Origin: Chlamydoabsidia padenii
Lineage: Eukaryota; Mucoromycota; Mucoromycetes; Mucorales; Cunninghamellaceae
Reading direction: 5' to 3'
Assembly: GCA_025330725.1 (NCBI GenBank)
Contig: JAIWND010000001.1
Location: 372,001-436,000 of the forward strand
Length of the DNA stretch: 64,000 nt
Part shown: piece by piece, positions 9,646 through 22,562 of the stretch
How the letters are laid out: each line of letters begins with the position of its first letter
Position numbering within the stretch: the first letter of the stretch is position 1
The notes under the pieces: model-generated
The model's input: only the letters and a program-made list of their open reading frames with translations
The model's database searches: none
What the model was told of the DNA's origin: nothing
Position numbers and translations under genes: made by a program

Positions 9646-12103
9646 ATGATGCAAAGCCAACTATACACTTTACGGAGTATCATCAGAACCAACCGATCCT
9701 GTCATTGGTCGAAATATAGTTATCGGTCTTTTGTTACAAGGTAAGTGATGGATCTGAAAAGCAAAGGAAAATTCACTAATCTTTTTGACATGTTGATAGA
9801 TCAGCATACAAGGATGAAGGCACCCAAAAAGTTATACAAGATATCCGCAAACTAGAACACAAACTGGAAACAACAAAGAAAATGGTAAAGTAAATTAAAA
9901 AAAAAGTGCCATAACGATCAGGGTGGCTCTTGATTGATGGACTGTGTTTCATTCATTAATCGTTAAACTTTATACAATATAGGAGCAAGCACCTTTTGGC
10001 AAGTTGGACGAACGTGACATTGAAGCGATCTACAACGATCTTGCCGCCAAGACACCCCTCAAGCAACAACAACCAAAGATCGGTGCTGACTATTTGGAGA
10101 AACTTCGTGTAAAGTTCTTGGATACCCGACCACTGCAACAATTACCCTCAGAAACATCACCTCAACTAACTATCGATGGAACATCATCATCAAACAGTCT
10201 GGTATCTTCCTCAGGCTCAGAACTCGCTACTACAGAAAAAACAACTCTCTTGGAAAATCTCACAGTCTTTGATTTCGAGCAATTAATATATGCCAACGTG
10301 AGTACAAAAGATGATACCCAAAAAAGAAAAAAACAATACTGATTCTCTTTTTTTAACAACTATACTATGGTAATAGGCATTAGCGAATCGACCTCAACAA
10401 GCAGAACAGGCATTACAATTGATGATAGTAAGTACAAAGAAGAAGAAGAAAAAGCATGACATGAACTTTTTGTTTTAATATCTCTTACTGTGGTATAGGA
10501 TTATCAACTTATACCCTCTGTACGCTGTTACAATCATTTGATGGATGCTTATGCGAATGCGAACGACGTAAGGCAAGTTGTGGATGTGTTTAAACGATTG
10601 GGAGATGCTGGCCTATCACCTGATGCCTACAGCTATTCCTCTATGATCAAGGTCTTGGTGCAAACTTCACGATTACACGACGCTTTTATTGTATTCGATC
10701 AAATGAAAAAGGCGGACATTCTTCCAACCCAACCTATTTTTGGTAATCTTATCAGCGGATGCTTAAAGACAAGACAGTTGGAAAAGGCATGGAAAACATT
10801 CGACGAAATGCGGCTCTCTTATTATCAACCTGATGAAGTCACCTTCACAATGATGCTACATGCTTGCGCAAGGGTAAAGTATATCCATTTATAATTTAAA
10901 AAGTCATTCTAATCTCTTTCTCTCTCTTTGTTTTGTGTATATAGAATGGGGAAGTAGAACGTGCATTGAATCTATTTGAAGATATGTCTGGACTACAATT
11001 ATATCCTACGGATGTCACCTTTAATGTCTTGATTCACGCCTGCGCCAAACGACCTGACTACTACGATGAAGCCTTCAGCTTGTTACACCAAATGGAGGAT
11101 GTACATGGATTCCGACCTGACTTGATCACCTATAACACACTTCTAGGGGCATGTGCAAGAAAGAAGGATTTGGAAAATGCTCGAAATATCTTCCGCCACT
11201 TGATACAGACCAACCATCCTGATCACCGATCCTTCACCAATCTCTTTTGGTGCTACGCCAATTACGATCCGCCAACCACCAACAACAAGAATTATAAAGT
11301 GATCGAATCACCCTCCCCAACAACTTTACCGGTGGCGGATAATATCGATCTACTCATACCAAAGGATCTACCGACTCGACGATCAGCAGTGGTGCGTGAA
11401 GCAATGTCTGTATTCAACTATATGATACAACAGCAGGAAACACCAATCGAAATGACACCTAGTCTTCTCACTGCTTATCTGAATACACATGTCACTCAAC
11501 TACAAACTGAACACTGCCTCCACATTTTCGATACACTCTTTCCAACATACAACATCGCACCCAATGCTTCCACATACAAGGTAATGTTACGACATTGTTA
11601 TCAAACCAAGGATACGGATTTGGCATGGCGGATATGGGATGATTATCAAGCCTTTTTGGAAACTCGGGCACTACCATCGACATATAACGACATGACGATG
11701 ATCGAACAGAAAAAGATCAAACTGGAAAGACAAACACAACAAGTGATGGAAGGATGGACTTTAGATCAACAACGCAGTATGGTGATTACGATGGCGACAG
11801 TACTTGCAAGGTAACTGAAATCTGCATGAAAAAAAAATAATAACTAAATCATCCTTTTTTATTTTTTTTTTTATTGACAGGGCGAATAAACTCCAGTATG
11901 CTGTCCAACTCTTGGATGCCTCCTTTAACAATGGTGGCGAACAGAAACCTCTGCGACTGAAAGAAGTGATGACGGTATACAACAAGGCTATCCAATTAGA
12001 AGACGAAGACATGGTACATCAAATAAAACGACTGTGCTCACAAGGACCAAAGCAGTCAGTCCCTGGCTCTACTAAATATAGACGTGTCAATAGCGTTGTG
12101 TAA
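9646..12103 (+). CDS. Mitochondrial-type pentatricopeptide repeat (PPR) protein
   Basis: Seven exons (9646-9740, 9800-9884, 9983-10297, 10377-10427, 10499-10873, 10945-11810, 11881-12103) give 669 residues. The first 32 residues are Arg/Ser-rich with no acidic residue (MMQSQLYTLRSIIRTNRS), fitting a mitochondrial presequence. From about residue 190, tandem 35-residue PPR units are visible: CYNHLMDAYANANDVRQVVD, AYSYSSMIKVLVQTSRLHDA, IFGNLISGCLKTRQLEKAW, VTFTMMLHACAR, VTFNVLIHACAKRP, LITYNTLLGACARKKDLENA. PPR proteins bind organellar RNA and act in its processing or translation. The target here is unknown, and no known yeast orthologue was recognised. Residues 60-160 are a Ser/Thr-rich linker. 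Exon 4 is only 51 nt. Confidence 0.85.
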
Positions 12104-12411
12104 ATATAGTTTATCATTATCATTATCATCATTTTGTATTACTTCACCCCTGTTATCATATATTCATTAGAATTATTTTTAGATATAGTTATATGCATTT
12201 GCTTTTGCCATTCCTCCCTTCTCTTCAACCAATAAAATCATCATTTACCTATTGTCTTCACATCTGTCTAGCACACGGCTATTGTTTTAGGAATCAGGGG
12301 TTCTATATAAGATCGATTGGATCTCCTATTCATGCAAAAAAAGAAAAACGAGGTACTAGTTTTTGATGCCGGATTCCTTCCTTGCTATGTGCATGAACAA
12401 GGAATCCACAG

Positions 12412-12422
12412 CGGGATTTCAA
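12412..12422. promoter_or_regulatory. Recurrent element, CGGGATTTCAA
   Basis: CGGGATTTCAA, 105-115 bp upstream of PSMG3. A second copy in the opposite orientation (TTTGAACCCCGA) follows 24 bp later. Confidence 0.45.
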
Positions 12423-12446
12423 CATCACTTGTTTGTGTCGAGGACA

Positions 12447-12458
12447 TTTGAACCCCGA
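12447..12458. promoter_or_regulatory. Recurrent element, TTTGAACCCCGA
   Basis: Second copy upstream of PSMG3, 69-80 bp before the ATG. Together with the 12412 copy it forms an inverted pair. Confidence 0.45.
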
Positions 12459-12526
12459 TTTTAGAAAAATAAGTAGTGAAGCCTGCCCTCGCGCCTTGAA
12501 CTTTTTTCTTCCAAGTAGCATCCGTC

Positions 12527-13017
12527 ATGTCTGAACAAACATTCCCTGTGGTCAACAAACGAACAGCGATAACCATCAATGACTGCCATACCGAGATCCT
12601 ATTAAGTGGTTATAGTGACAAGATATTTATTGTCGTGACTCAATATGGCCGTATTGGAAGTTTGGTAAGAAGCAGCAACCTGACATTAATGTGTGCTCAC
12701 TTGATGAATGGACTCACTCCTTTTTTTTTTTTCTTTTTTAGATTCAAACCACTTTAGATGGACCAGCCCATTTGGCTCAGAATCCAGCAGCAGCACCCAC
12801 CACGAGTCGATTCTTACTAGGTGAATCGATTGGACACCAAAGCGATCTCTACACCCTTTACGCCACTTCCATCTCTCAAGCCATTGCTGCCATGAATCCA
12901 AATGAAGCTCGACCAGTTTTATTGGGCATTGCTTTGAAACCTTTGGATGATATGAAGTTGCAACGAGAAACCTTCCATCCTATTCTCGATACTATTATGG
13001 CCTATCCTGTATGGTGA
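12527..13017 (+). CDS. Proteasome assembly chaperone 3 (PSMG3/PAC3-like)
   Basis: Two exons, 12527-12664 and 12742-13017, phase 0, 137 residues. The pattern follows human PAC3: a start with VVNKRTAITINDCHTEILLSGYSDKIFIVVTQYGRIGSL, a central SRFLLGES segment, VLLGIALK, and the characteristic end ILDTIMAYPVW. PAC3 forms a dimer with PAC4 that helps assemble the 20S proteasome alpha ring in the cytosol. Length matches the family. The intron has a T-rich 3' end. An ATTTAATAAAAAT poly(A) region follows at about 13076. Confidence 0.85.
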
Positions 13018-14540
13018 ACACTTGAAAACACTCTGTTTTAATTGTAGTATATAGTCCCTCCCCCTCCTTTGTCACATTTAATAAAAATCATGATTGTATC
13101 CATATTGCCCTTTTGTCTTGTCGTAGTTTATATGTATGCCTGTTTTTTATTATTAATTAACTGATGGTATTGTCTATAGTTAACTAGAGTGGGATTAGGG
13201 ATAAACTATTCTATTATGATTCTAATGTATAGTACTGTCCAATACCAAAGTCCATTGGCTTCTTTCGGTCATTATCATCACTGTTGTTGCCGGTGGTGGC
13301 CTTTCCATCCATATATTGTATTCTGTTTTCTAAGAAAACATTGATTCCCTATGCTGATGATCCAAAAAAAAAAAAAAAAAAGGTGTCAGTCTTCGGATTG
13401 GTATGTACTTACTTTTCAGGGCATGTACCCACCTTCTTCGTTTTCCGTAAACATCATGAGCTGATCGGAATAGATCGTTCCCTACCACCAAGATTACCAC
13501 CACGACCACTATCTCCTTCGACACACATACAGATTAAGCTAACCAATGACGTCCAAAGCCCAGGTTGAGAGAATCAAATCGCTTGCCGCTGCGAAGAATC
13601 CAGTGAATGAGTCGAGTTTGTAAAAGAATGTGGTTGAGGTCACTATCAAAAAAATAGTCATTAGTCTCCAATAAGAATGTGTAGCTCGTTTACCAAACAA
13701 AGACGTTTATCTAAACAGTAATATTCCAGCATAGTCTAACCTGGGTCCTATAGCAAATAAGGGCATCCGCTTGGAATAACAATTTTTGCCGCGATTTTGT
13801 TTGATGAGCAGTAGAAAGAGATAGTAAACAGTTAGTTCACCATTGTTTAAACCATTGCCAAAGACAATATCTGATATCTTTTCAGCATAAATGATTTGGG
13901 GAAGGAAACGGTCTTTATATCTATTAAATTTTGATTGGACGTTCCACCCTCGTCGGGATGTGAATATTCAGACTGACCTCGCAGGTTTGTGATTTCCAAA
14001 TCCAGAGTCGGGTTTGATAAACATGCATATCCATCAATGATTTAGCGGAGGGGTGACAATATTGACACCAGCTGATATGTACCCATGTTGTTCAAAGAAC
14101 GACAAAAGTATAAAAAGGCCACGATCGTGTTTCTCTCTATCTCATTTAATCTTTTTCGTCAAGATAGGTGCTCAATATAAAACAGAAGATTATGATGGTG
14201 ATACTGCGTGAATGAACATTTGGTCACTTTAAAAATGTACTATGAGCATGATGACAGACCTCTATTCTCAGTGGAATTTGCATGGACTGTCCTTGATAAT
14301 GGTAAACCAGGATGTGTCGATCATCAACGTGTTGGCTATAACACGTGCTTTAATTAGAAAGAACAGGTACTAACTGGTATCCATGTCAACAAGAAAAAGT
14401 AGTGTATATGCTCATTACGCGAATAAAGCTTGATGATAATCAACTTTCAAATATTTTAAATCCCGATCACAAGTCATTTCCCATGTGCCTTGATTTTTTT
14501 TTTGTCTCTCTTTCCTCTTTTTCTTTTATACTCGAGATAA
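13018..14540. other. 1.5-kb gap without a recognisable gene
   Basis: Contains the 3' flank of PSMG3 and the promoter of the APP1-type gene (TTTAAATCCCGA at 14455). In between there are short open frames, one with a hydrophobic stretch near 13225-13330 followed by an in-frame stop, and a short frame starting MTSKAQVERIKSLAAAKN near 13548 that stops after 25 codons. Neither extends through a convincing intron. They may be gene debris or chance. Confidence 0.5.
14455..14466. promoter_or_regulatory. Recurrent element, TTTAAATCCCGA
   Basis: 75-86 bp upstream of the APP1-type gene start at 14541. Confidence 0.45.
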
Positions 14541-16354
14541 ATGACCGGTGACCAACAAACGACACGAATACGAAGAAGGGACCGTATCAAGTCTCTTGCT
14601 AATGCTACAGCCATTATCATTAAACAAGAAGTATCAAAATACTGTGAAGCAACCAGTCCTACTCAACACTCCTCACGATCAGTGTCCACCACTGGAAGCA
14701 GCAATGGGTCTCTTTTAATTGATCCCAGCACCGACAATCTACAGTGTATCATCTTTCCAACTTATGCAGTCATGGTCTTGGACGATGAACAGCGACAGAA
14801 ATGGAAAGTCAGACTATCTGGTTGGACGTTTACTCTCCCTGGATCAAGTAGAGTAGATCGTTGGATGCTGGGTAATAAATCGAAACATGCCAAGACTGGA
14901 ACTAACTCACTCTCTCTTTATCAGCTGCTGGACGGACGTATGGTGGGTTAGCCTCTAACTCAGTGGAATACACTCATTTTACCAATTTGTTTAACCAATT
15001 TCGATGCCAGACGATGCGTGGTATTGAAATAATGGTCGGCTGGACGGAAACTCATCTCATCGATATGCTTAACTCGGGACCCAATGGACGGTTTGAACAT
15101 GTTATCTACCTAGACCCTGAAGAATGTGCACATAGGATACAACACAAGTACTTGGAACTAGAAACAAGATTTGTCGGCTTGGGTAATAAAAATAAAAAAA
15201 GAATAATATGGATGTTTTGCTTCAATGAACTCACTCGGACCTATTTATTATTATTATAGACATTCTTCCACATATTGGTGTTGTGGATATGATTGATCCT
15301 GAAGGTATCTCTATCATATCTGACATTGACGATACGATCAAGGTTACTGATATACTGGATGGTCGGGATACGATATTACAAAACACATTCTTTCGAAAGG
15401 CGAAGGAAATTCCGGGGATGTCAAATGTCTTTCGGTCTTGGGCAGCGGAAGGTGCAAAGGTACATTATGTCTCTAATTCTCCATGGCAGGTCTATCCTGC
15501 ATTACAAGAATTCCTCAAGGATAATCGATTCCCACAAGGTAGCGTCCATTTACGACTGGTGTCAGCCCAAAGCTTTATTCTCGGTAAACCTGGACAACAT
15601 AAATTGGATACTATTACTACTATTTTAGAGGTAATGTATATATATATATATATATGAAACATGGGGAAAGGTAATATGAAAACTCACTTTTTGACCTTCT
15701 TTTAGGATTTCCCTCAACGCAAGTTCATTCTTGTAGGTGATTCTGGTGAAATTGATCCGGAAATGTAAAGTATACAGCAAAAGAAAAAGAAAAAAAAAAC
15801 AGATTTTTTTTATTCACTCTGTTTTATAATATATAGTTATGCAAAGATCTATCATCGATACCCTAGCCAAATAGTCAAGATCTTTATCCACGATGTCACC
15901 AGCGAACGCGCCATTCAAGCCGATCATCAAGCCGCCTCTCGATCTGAATCCTTCTACAACAGTGTAAAGAAACTCATTGCTGACGAACTGGAATCCTTCA
16001 CATCCTCATCAAATTACGCCCCTATCAGCACTTCCTCTGAAAAAGCTATGGATGTGATGCTTAACCCTGAAATACCCAAAGAACAACAACAGATTATGGA
16101 TCCTACCATTCCTCTTGAAACCAAACTCGAACAATTTGAACGAAGGATGTATAAAGTATCTGCTGGTATGAGGCATGGTGTCTTCTCCGTCTTCTCTTTG
16201 GCTTCCCAACTATTGCTGGTAAGTCGGAACCTCATTGTCATTCATGCAATTTCCACTCATTTGTATCTCCTCTCTCTTTTATTTTATTTTATTTTTTGCC
16301 TAGGACCCTGAAACAGCGGAAGAACTCTATATGATGAAAACACACTCTGGATAG
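14541..16354 (+). CDS. APP1-type phosphatidate phosphatase domain protein
   Basis: Six exons (14541-14871, 14925-15182, 15260-15630, 15706-15764, 15837-16218, 16304-16354) give 483 residues. Residues 218-222 are DIDDT, the DxDxT nucleophile motif of HAD-like phosphatases. Around it lie GVVDMIDPEGISIISDIDDTIK, then VHYVSNSPWQVYPALQEFL (conserved SNSPWQ), LRLVSAQSF, KLDTITTIL, and FPQRKFILVGDSGEIDPEIY with the catalytic-type GDSGE..D. This is the APP1 catalytic domain (DUF2183). Yeast App1 dephosphorylates phosphatidate to diacylglycerol at actin patches. The N-terminal third (residues 1-110, with SLLIDPSTDN and WTFTLPGSSRVDRW) is the accessory region seen in this family. Yeast App1 is larger. 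Substrate is inferred from the family. Confidence 0.88.
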
Positions 16355-16560
16355 TATAGCTTTTAACTCTTAACGATGTACTTTATATATATATATATAT
16401 TATGTGTAATAGCAACCCAATAAAAATCATTCATGAAACAACTCTTTGATTTGTCGTCTTTTTATTTGTAATCGCCGATTCAATTTTGATTGTTTCTCCA
16501 GAACTTTTTTTTTTTTTTTCCCTATCTCTGTCTCTTTCTTTTACTTTTTTAATTCTCTCG

Positions 16561-17913
16561 TGTCATCCACCCTCTACGACGAACCTATAGTACCAATCCA
16601 ACATCAATTTATAAAGGCGCCACTCATTCTCTGGCAGAAGAAGTGTTGGCTCAAAAGACGGGCGGAGCATTTAAAGCGACTCTACCTAAAGGTGACAAAA
16701 AACCTGCCAAACCGACGGATGACAAGAACAATCAAAGGAAATCCATCGCCATTGGTACAAGTGCCACTATTGGTGCTGTTTTAGGGTGTATGTTATACTA
16801 TGGTCGTCTTTTGGCTGGTGATAAAGAAGACAAGGTAATAAGAACAAGAACAAAAGAATTGACGCACTTTTTTTTTTTTCCGTCTATTGTATAGTATGGG
16901 TCTGAAAATCTAATCTTGGCCTCTTACCATCACTCTTTGGATTGGTTTCAAGAATTTTGTCAGGTAAGACTTGATCTTTCGGGAAAGTATTAGTTTGATA
17001 TAACTCTTCTCATATTTGATACTTACAGTAACTGAATCAACCCATGTGGAAAGAACTTTTACCTGACCCACTTAACCCTACCGTCGTCCTTACACTCTGG
17101 TGATTAATTTGGATGAATCTTTGGTATATTCCACTTGGACCGTAAGTTGTGGAAAAAAAAAAGAGAGAAAAGGATCATTTACTAATGTTATCATTCTAGA
17201 ATGCGATGCCTATCCTTGACAAAGTGGACCCTTATCAATATGCAATGTATCGACTTTATCGTGATGGTACTCGGTATGTGGATGGACAATATATCAAGGA
17301 TCTCTCAAATTTGAACCGGGACTTGAGCAAGGTGATCATCATGGATTCCAACTCTCAAGCATTCTCCATGCAGCCTGAAAATGGGGTGGCACTCAAACCT
17401 TGGAAAGGTGAAGCTGGTGATCATGGTTTACTAGACTACATTCCATTCTTAGACGGTAAAAAGGTGAAGAAAACATTTATATTTAACTAACCCACCAAAC
17501 ACATTTTGTTTGTTTAGCCATTGTCTTGACAAATCCACCTGACATCCGACCTGTATTGGAAAGCTTTGGTGATTCACATATTCCAGGGGAATGGGCTAAA
17601 CGAGAATCAGATATGAATGGACAACTTCGACAACAATGGCTGGTGGAACAACAAAGTAAACCATTAATGCGAAACTTGGGATCTTTACTTCGTGGTGGTC
17701 CTCCTCCTACTTACCTCGAACAGATGCGACAACATATACGAAAAACTTTTGCTCAAGAACATGAAGCCATGAAGGTACAACAAGATCAAATGATGAAGGA
17801 TATGGAAATGCAAAAGAAAATTATGAAGGAAATGAAGATGACTGTATGTGAACTAATGTTCCAAGTATCCTCGGTAAGTATGATTATCAAATGATGGAAC
17901 GGCAGATTCATTT

Positions 17914-17971
<58 letters not shown>

Positions 17972-18038
17972 CTCTGTAGGGTCAACCTGTATTGCCATCG
18001 ATTTGTCTCAACAACAGCAACCTGGCCAAGGGAAATAG
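16561..18038 (+). pseudogene. TIM50: Decayed TIM50 copy (mitochondrial import receptor)
   Basis: Segments collinear with fungal Tim50 are spread over GT..AG exons: a presequence-like RRTYSTNPTS and one membrane span (about 16568-16834), a linker exon (16895-16963), LNQPMWKELLPDP then PYRRPYTLVINLDESLVYSTWT (17029-17141), NAMPILDKVDPYQYAMYRLYRDGTRYVDGQYIK onward (17200-17455), and IVLTNPPDIRPVLESFGD to the end (17518 on). Lesions: no in-frame ATG before the presequence (a TAA precedes it), TAA at 17029-17031 as the first codon of an exon, a one-base frame slip between DPLNP and PYRRPY (about 17077-17090), and loss of roughly 35 residues between STWT and NAMP. A 58-bp intron now lies there instead of the expected exon. 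The last exon fits no clean phase. A functional copy is expected elsewhere. Confidence 0.75.
17917..17968. repeat. Poly(T) homopolymer, about 52 nt
   Basis: Uninterrupted T run inside the last intron of the TIM50 relic, on its sense strand, directly before a CTCTGTAG acceptor. Confidence 0.9.
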
Positions 18039-18376
18039 TATATAGCTTTTTAGATCCTAGATTAAATTAGACATGTATATAAAATTAAAAAAAGAATCGG
18101 TGGGACTTGCATGAATGAATGATTCGATACATCTGAAATAATAATAAAGTAAGGTTTGATCTTGAGGTCATTCTTTTATAAATAGATTTAGATCAATAAA
18201 AATACTATGTATTGGACTTTATTAAATAGAATTGTGTTTAACTATGTTGGCTTTTTTTTTTTTAAAAAAAAAAGGTGGGGGGTAATATATATATATACAT
18301 TATAAGGAATACAATAGAAGAATAGGGGAATAACATAAAACTAATCAAAAGAATATACAATGGGTTATTAACTATA
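18039..18376. other. Convergent 3' flanks
   Basis: About 340 AT-rich bases between the TIM50 relic and the forkhead gene, which converge. AATAAA-like motifs lie in both orientations. No gene seen. Confidence 0.55.
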
Positions 18377-19763
<1,387 letters not shown>

Positions 19764-22141
19764 TCAATAATATAATTAGAATTGTGGAGTATGTATAAAA
19801 AGAAGAGGAAGAAGAAGGAAAAAAAAAAAAAAAAAAAGAGGTGAAATTTAGACGAAAGAAGAATTGAAAAATTGGAAATTGTCCCGCCCTTTTAAAAGCA
19901 TACTTGTCTGGCTGGTTTTTTTTTTTTTTTTTTTTTTTTACGAGTGAGGAGGCTTTTCTGGATCAGCTGGACTCTGTTTCTGTTCAGCACCCCCCCCCCA
20001 TTGCCCCTTGACTCCTGTTCAAAACTAAAATGGAAGACTACTAGAAGACGTTCTTTCCCATACTGATGGGGGTCCTATTTGACATTGCAAAAGAAATCAA
20101 CAACAACAACATTATTGATTACATTCATGCGTATCTTCATGGAAAAAAAATTGGTTCCTTCCACTACATATGAAAAGCACATCACAAGTGAGTTATCATG
20201 ATCTATATTCAAAAGAAAAGAAACAAAGATATGCACGAGTGCATGCAGGCTTTCAAGTTGTTTTCCTTATTTGGATTGAGTGTGCATAAGACGACTCATA
20301 CCCGATCCAACCTTCGTTCGCTTGGGCATACATCTTTAGATTCAAGCGGCGATTGAAAAGTGCTTCACTTTTTGAATTTGCTACTCTTTATTGTTGATTG
20401 AATGATGATGATTGTTATGATATTCTATTCAACATGATATCATAAATTAAAAGTGAACCCTTGATTGTTCTTTCTCAAAGAAGAAGAAAAAGAAAAACTC
20501 TTGTCAGTGAGATGAAATCAGTGGATGACGAAATGGTGAGTTTAAATGCGCTGAGCTAACCTTACATACTATCGAGAAAAAAGAAAAGCCAAGATTCCAT
20601 CCAGATTTAGTCAAATATCGTTCAGAAATCAACTGAGGTGATAGATAATGGGATCGACTGCCACTCAATTTCGATCAGCGACAAGAGGGGAAATCATTAA
20701 TGTTTCAAATTCCTTTCCCCTTTTTGATTTCCTCTTGTCTTTTTTTTATTTTTTTTTATTTTTTATTTTTACACTGTGTGTATTATCTTGATTAAGCAAG
20801 ACAACAATCTTGGATGTGGAATGATCTTCCTTCTAGGTAATATATTACTTACTAGACCAAAAAAGGGCGATGAGAATAAAAAAAAAAAGGGGAAAGTGAC
20901 GATGTGGCAAACGGAGGGAGAGCTTCCGGAACTACCTTTTTGATGAAAAACCTGTATACCTTTTGCCAAGTGACTTGATCATATAAAATGGTGATATCTA
21001 TTTATAACGAACATGACGAATGTCTCAAGATAAATCAATTCGAAAGAAAAAAGAAGGTTTTGAAACTTGAAACTCTAGTTCAATAAAGTTGGTAAAAAAG
21101 TGGAGGAGATTCGGAACCGAACCGACGCTACAAGTATCTTTTTTCCCTATTCCTTCAAGATGATCCAAACTATGGAATAGTAAACAAAGATGGTCCATGC
21201 GATTCAAAAAGGTGTTTCAACTTTTGCAAGTATCTCTTCAAGTGGGTCTTTTTTATCATTTGAAGCCCCGATTCATGCTGATTTTCAAATTCCGTCACTA
21301 TGCAATTTCCCACCACCCCTTATCCATCTAGTCCTCAAACATGGATCTTCAAACAAATTGAATAACTGAAGATCTTCATTATATCACATGTGAATCCCTG
21401 GTGTGTTTTCGACAAGTATCAGTTTATTATAAAGATTGGGTATGGGCTAACTGTAAATATAATAAAAGGGGTACTATTTCTACTTTTTATCCAAACCAAG
21501 AAAGAGAGAGTTACCAGCTAAGAAGCACTTTTTTGTTGTCAATTCATGAGACACCAAAGTAAGTTCGCCACCTTTATTTGAATTAGAACTTGACCATCGT
21601 GATCCCCCCCCTTTGTGCACATTCCAAAAACGAAGTATTTCCTAAGCTTGCTAGTACCATGTTCCACAGAGATGTCCCATTATTGACTGCAGCAAAACTG
21701 ATTTTTTGCTATACTACCTATTCATTCCTTGATAAAAAGAAGAAGAAGAAAAAAAAAAGTATGTATATGATTAGATATAGCCAAGTAGTGTTTGATGTTA
21801 CCTTGATTGATGGAGTTCCAACCTATATACAAAAGCGATGAAATATAAAGAATCTAGTCGATCTTTGCAATAATGTATGATACCATGGCCCCCGTATCAA
21901 ACAGTATGCATACCCCCAAGATGAGATCATACTTCCCCAGAGTGCATGATCCTATTGATTACAATGATCATCCTTCGTAGCCTGATCGTTGGTAAGCGCC
22001 ACATTTACACTAGACTTGCAGACCTTTTATAGAAGCAGGGGTGGAGAAGGATTCAACCATTTAAAGCACAGGCCCTATATATATATATATATATAAAACA
22101 AAAGAGTAGATCAAGAATGCATAAGAGGTGAGTGAAAGCAA

Positions 22142-22172
<31 letters not shown>

Positions 22173-22562
22173 GAGTGGAAAGAAGATCTATTAAATGAAA
22201 GAGTGAATAAAGCCAAGGTCTTTTTTTTTTTTTTTGAAAAAAACAAACTTATTATATATAGTACCTACCTTTTATTTCTTCTTCAAGATGACAAGCACCA
22301 AAGGAGGATTGTCTGTAGGTAATAACTGAAAAAGAGAAGGGAAGGGAGGAAGAAAAAAAAAAAAAAAAAAAAGGACCTTCACCAGATTCAATCACCGCCT
22401 ACCATTTCAATTGGGTCGCTCTGATTGGCCAATTTGATAAACAATAATTCCAGATGTATTTTTGGTTCCTTTCTTTTCCTTCTCTTTTTACTTTCAACGC
22501 GTCCTTCCATTTTACAATCACATATACTCTTTTATTTATACTTTAAAAACATATATTGACTT
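19764..22562. other. 2.8-kb divergent intergenic region
   Basis: The largest gap, between the divergent forkhead gene and ChAPs gene. It contains T and A homopolymers (about 19917-19939, 20880-20888, 22143-22172, 22354-22372), a C10 run near 19989, an (AT)n tract near 22078-22095, and a CCAAT box in a GATTGGCCAATT palindrome near 22424. Short frames show no domain, and no tRNA or snRNA fold was recognised. Long regulatory DNA for forkhead or an unannotated non-coding transcript is possible. Confidence 0.5.

Larger units (their letters stand above)
12104..12526. other. Intergenic, promoter of PSMG3
   Basis: About 420 bases. An AATAAA for the PPR gene lies near 12231. Two copies of the recurrent element (12412-12422 and 12447-12458, opposite orientations) lie before the PSMG3 start. 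Confidence 0.6.

Noticed and set aside
13284..13568. 94-codon plus-strand frame after PSMG3
   Set aside because: It is interrupted by an A homopolymer encoding Lys repeats, has no domain, and has no plausible splicing partner.
14541..16354. Possibility that this is a lipin (Pah1) phosphatase
   Set aside because: No N-LIP domain. The SNSPWQ and GDSGE..D motifs and the DIDDT position fit the APP1/DUF2183 family instead.
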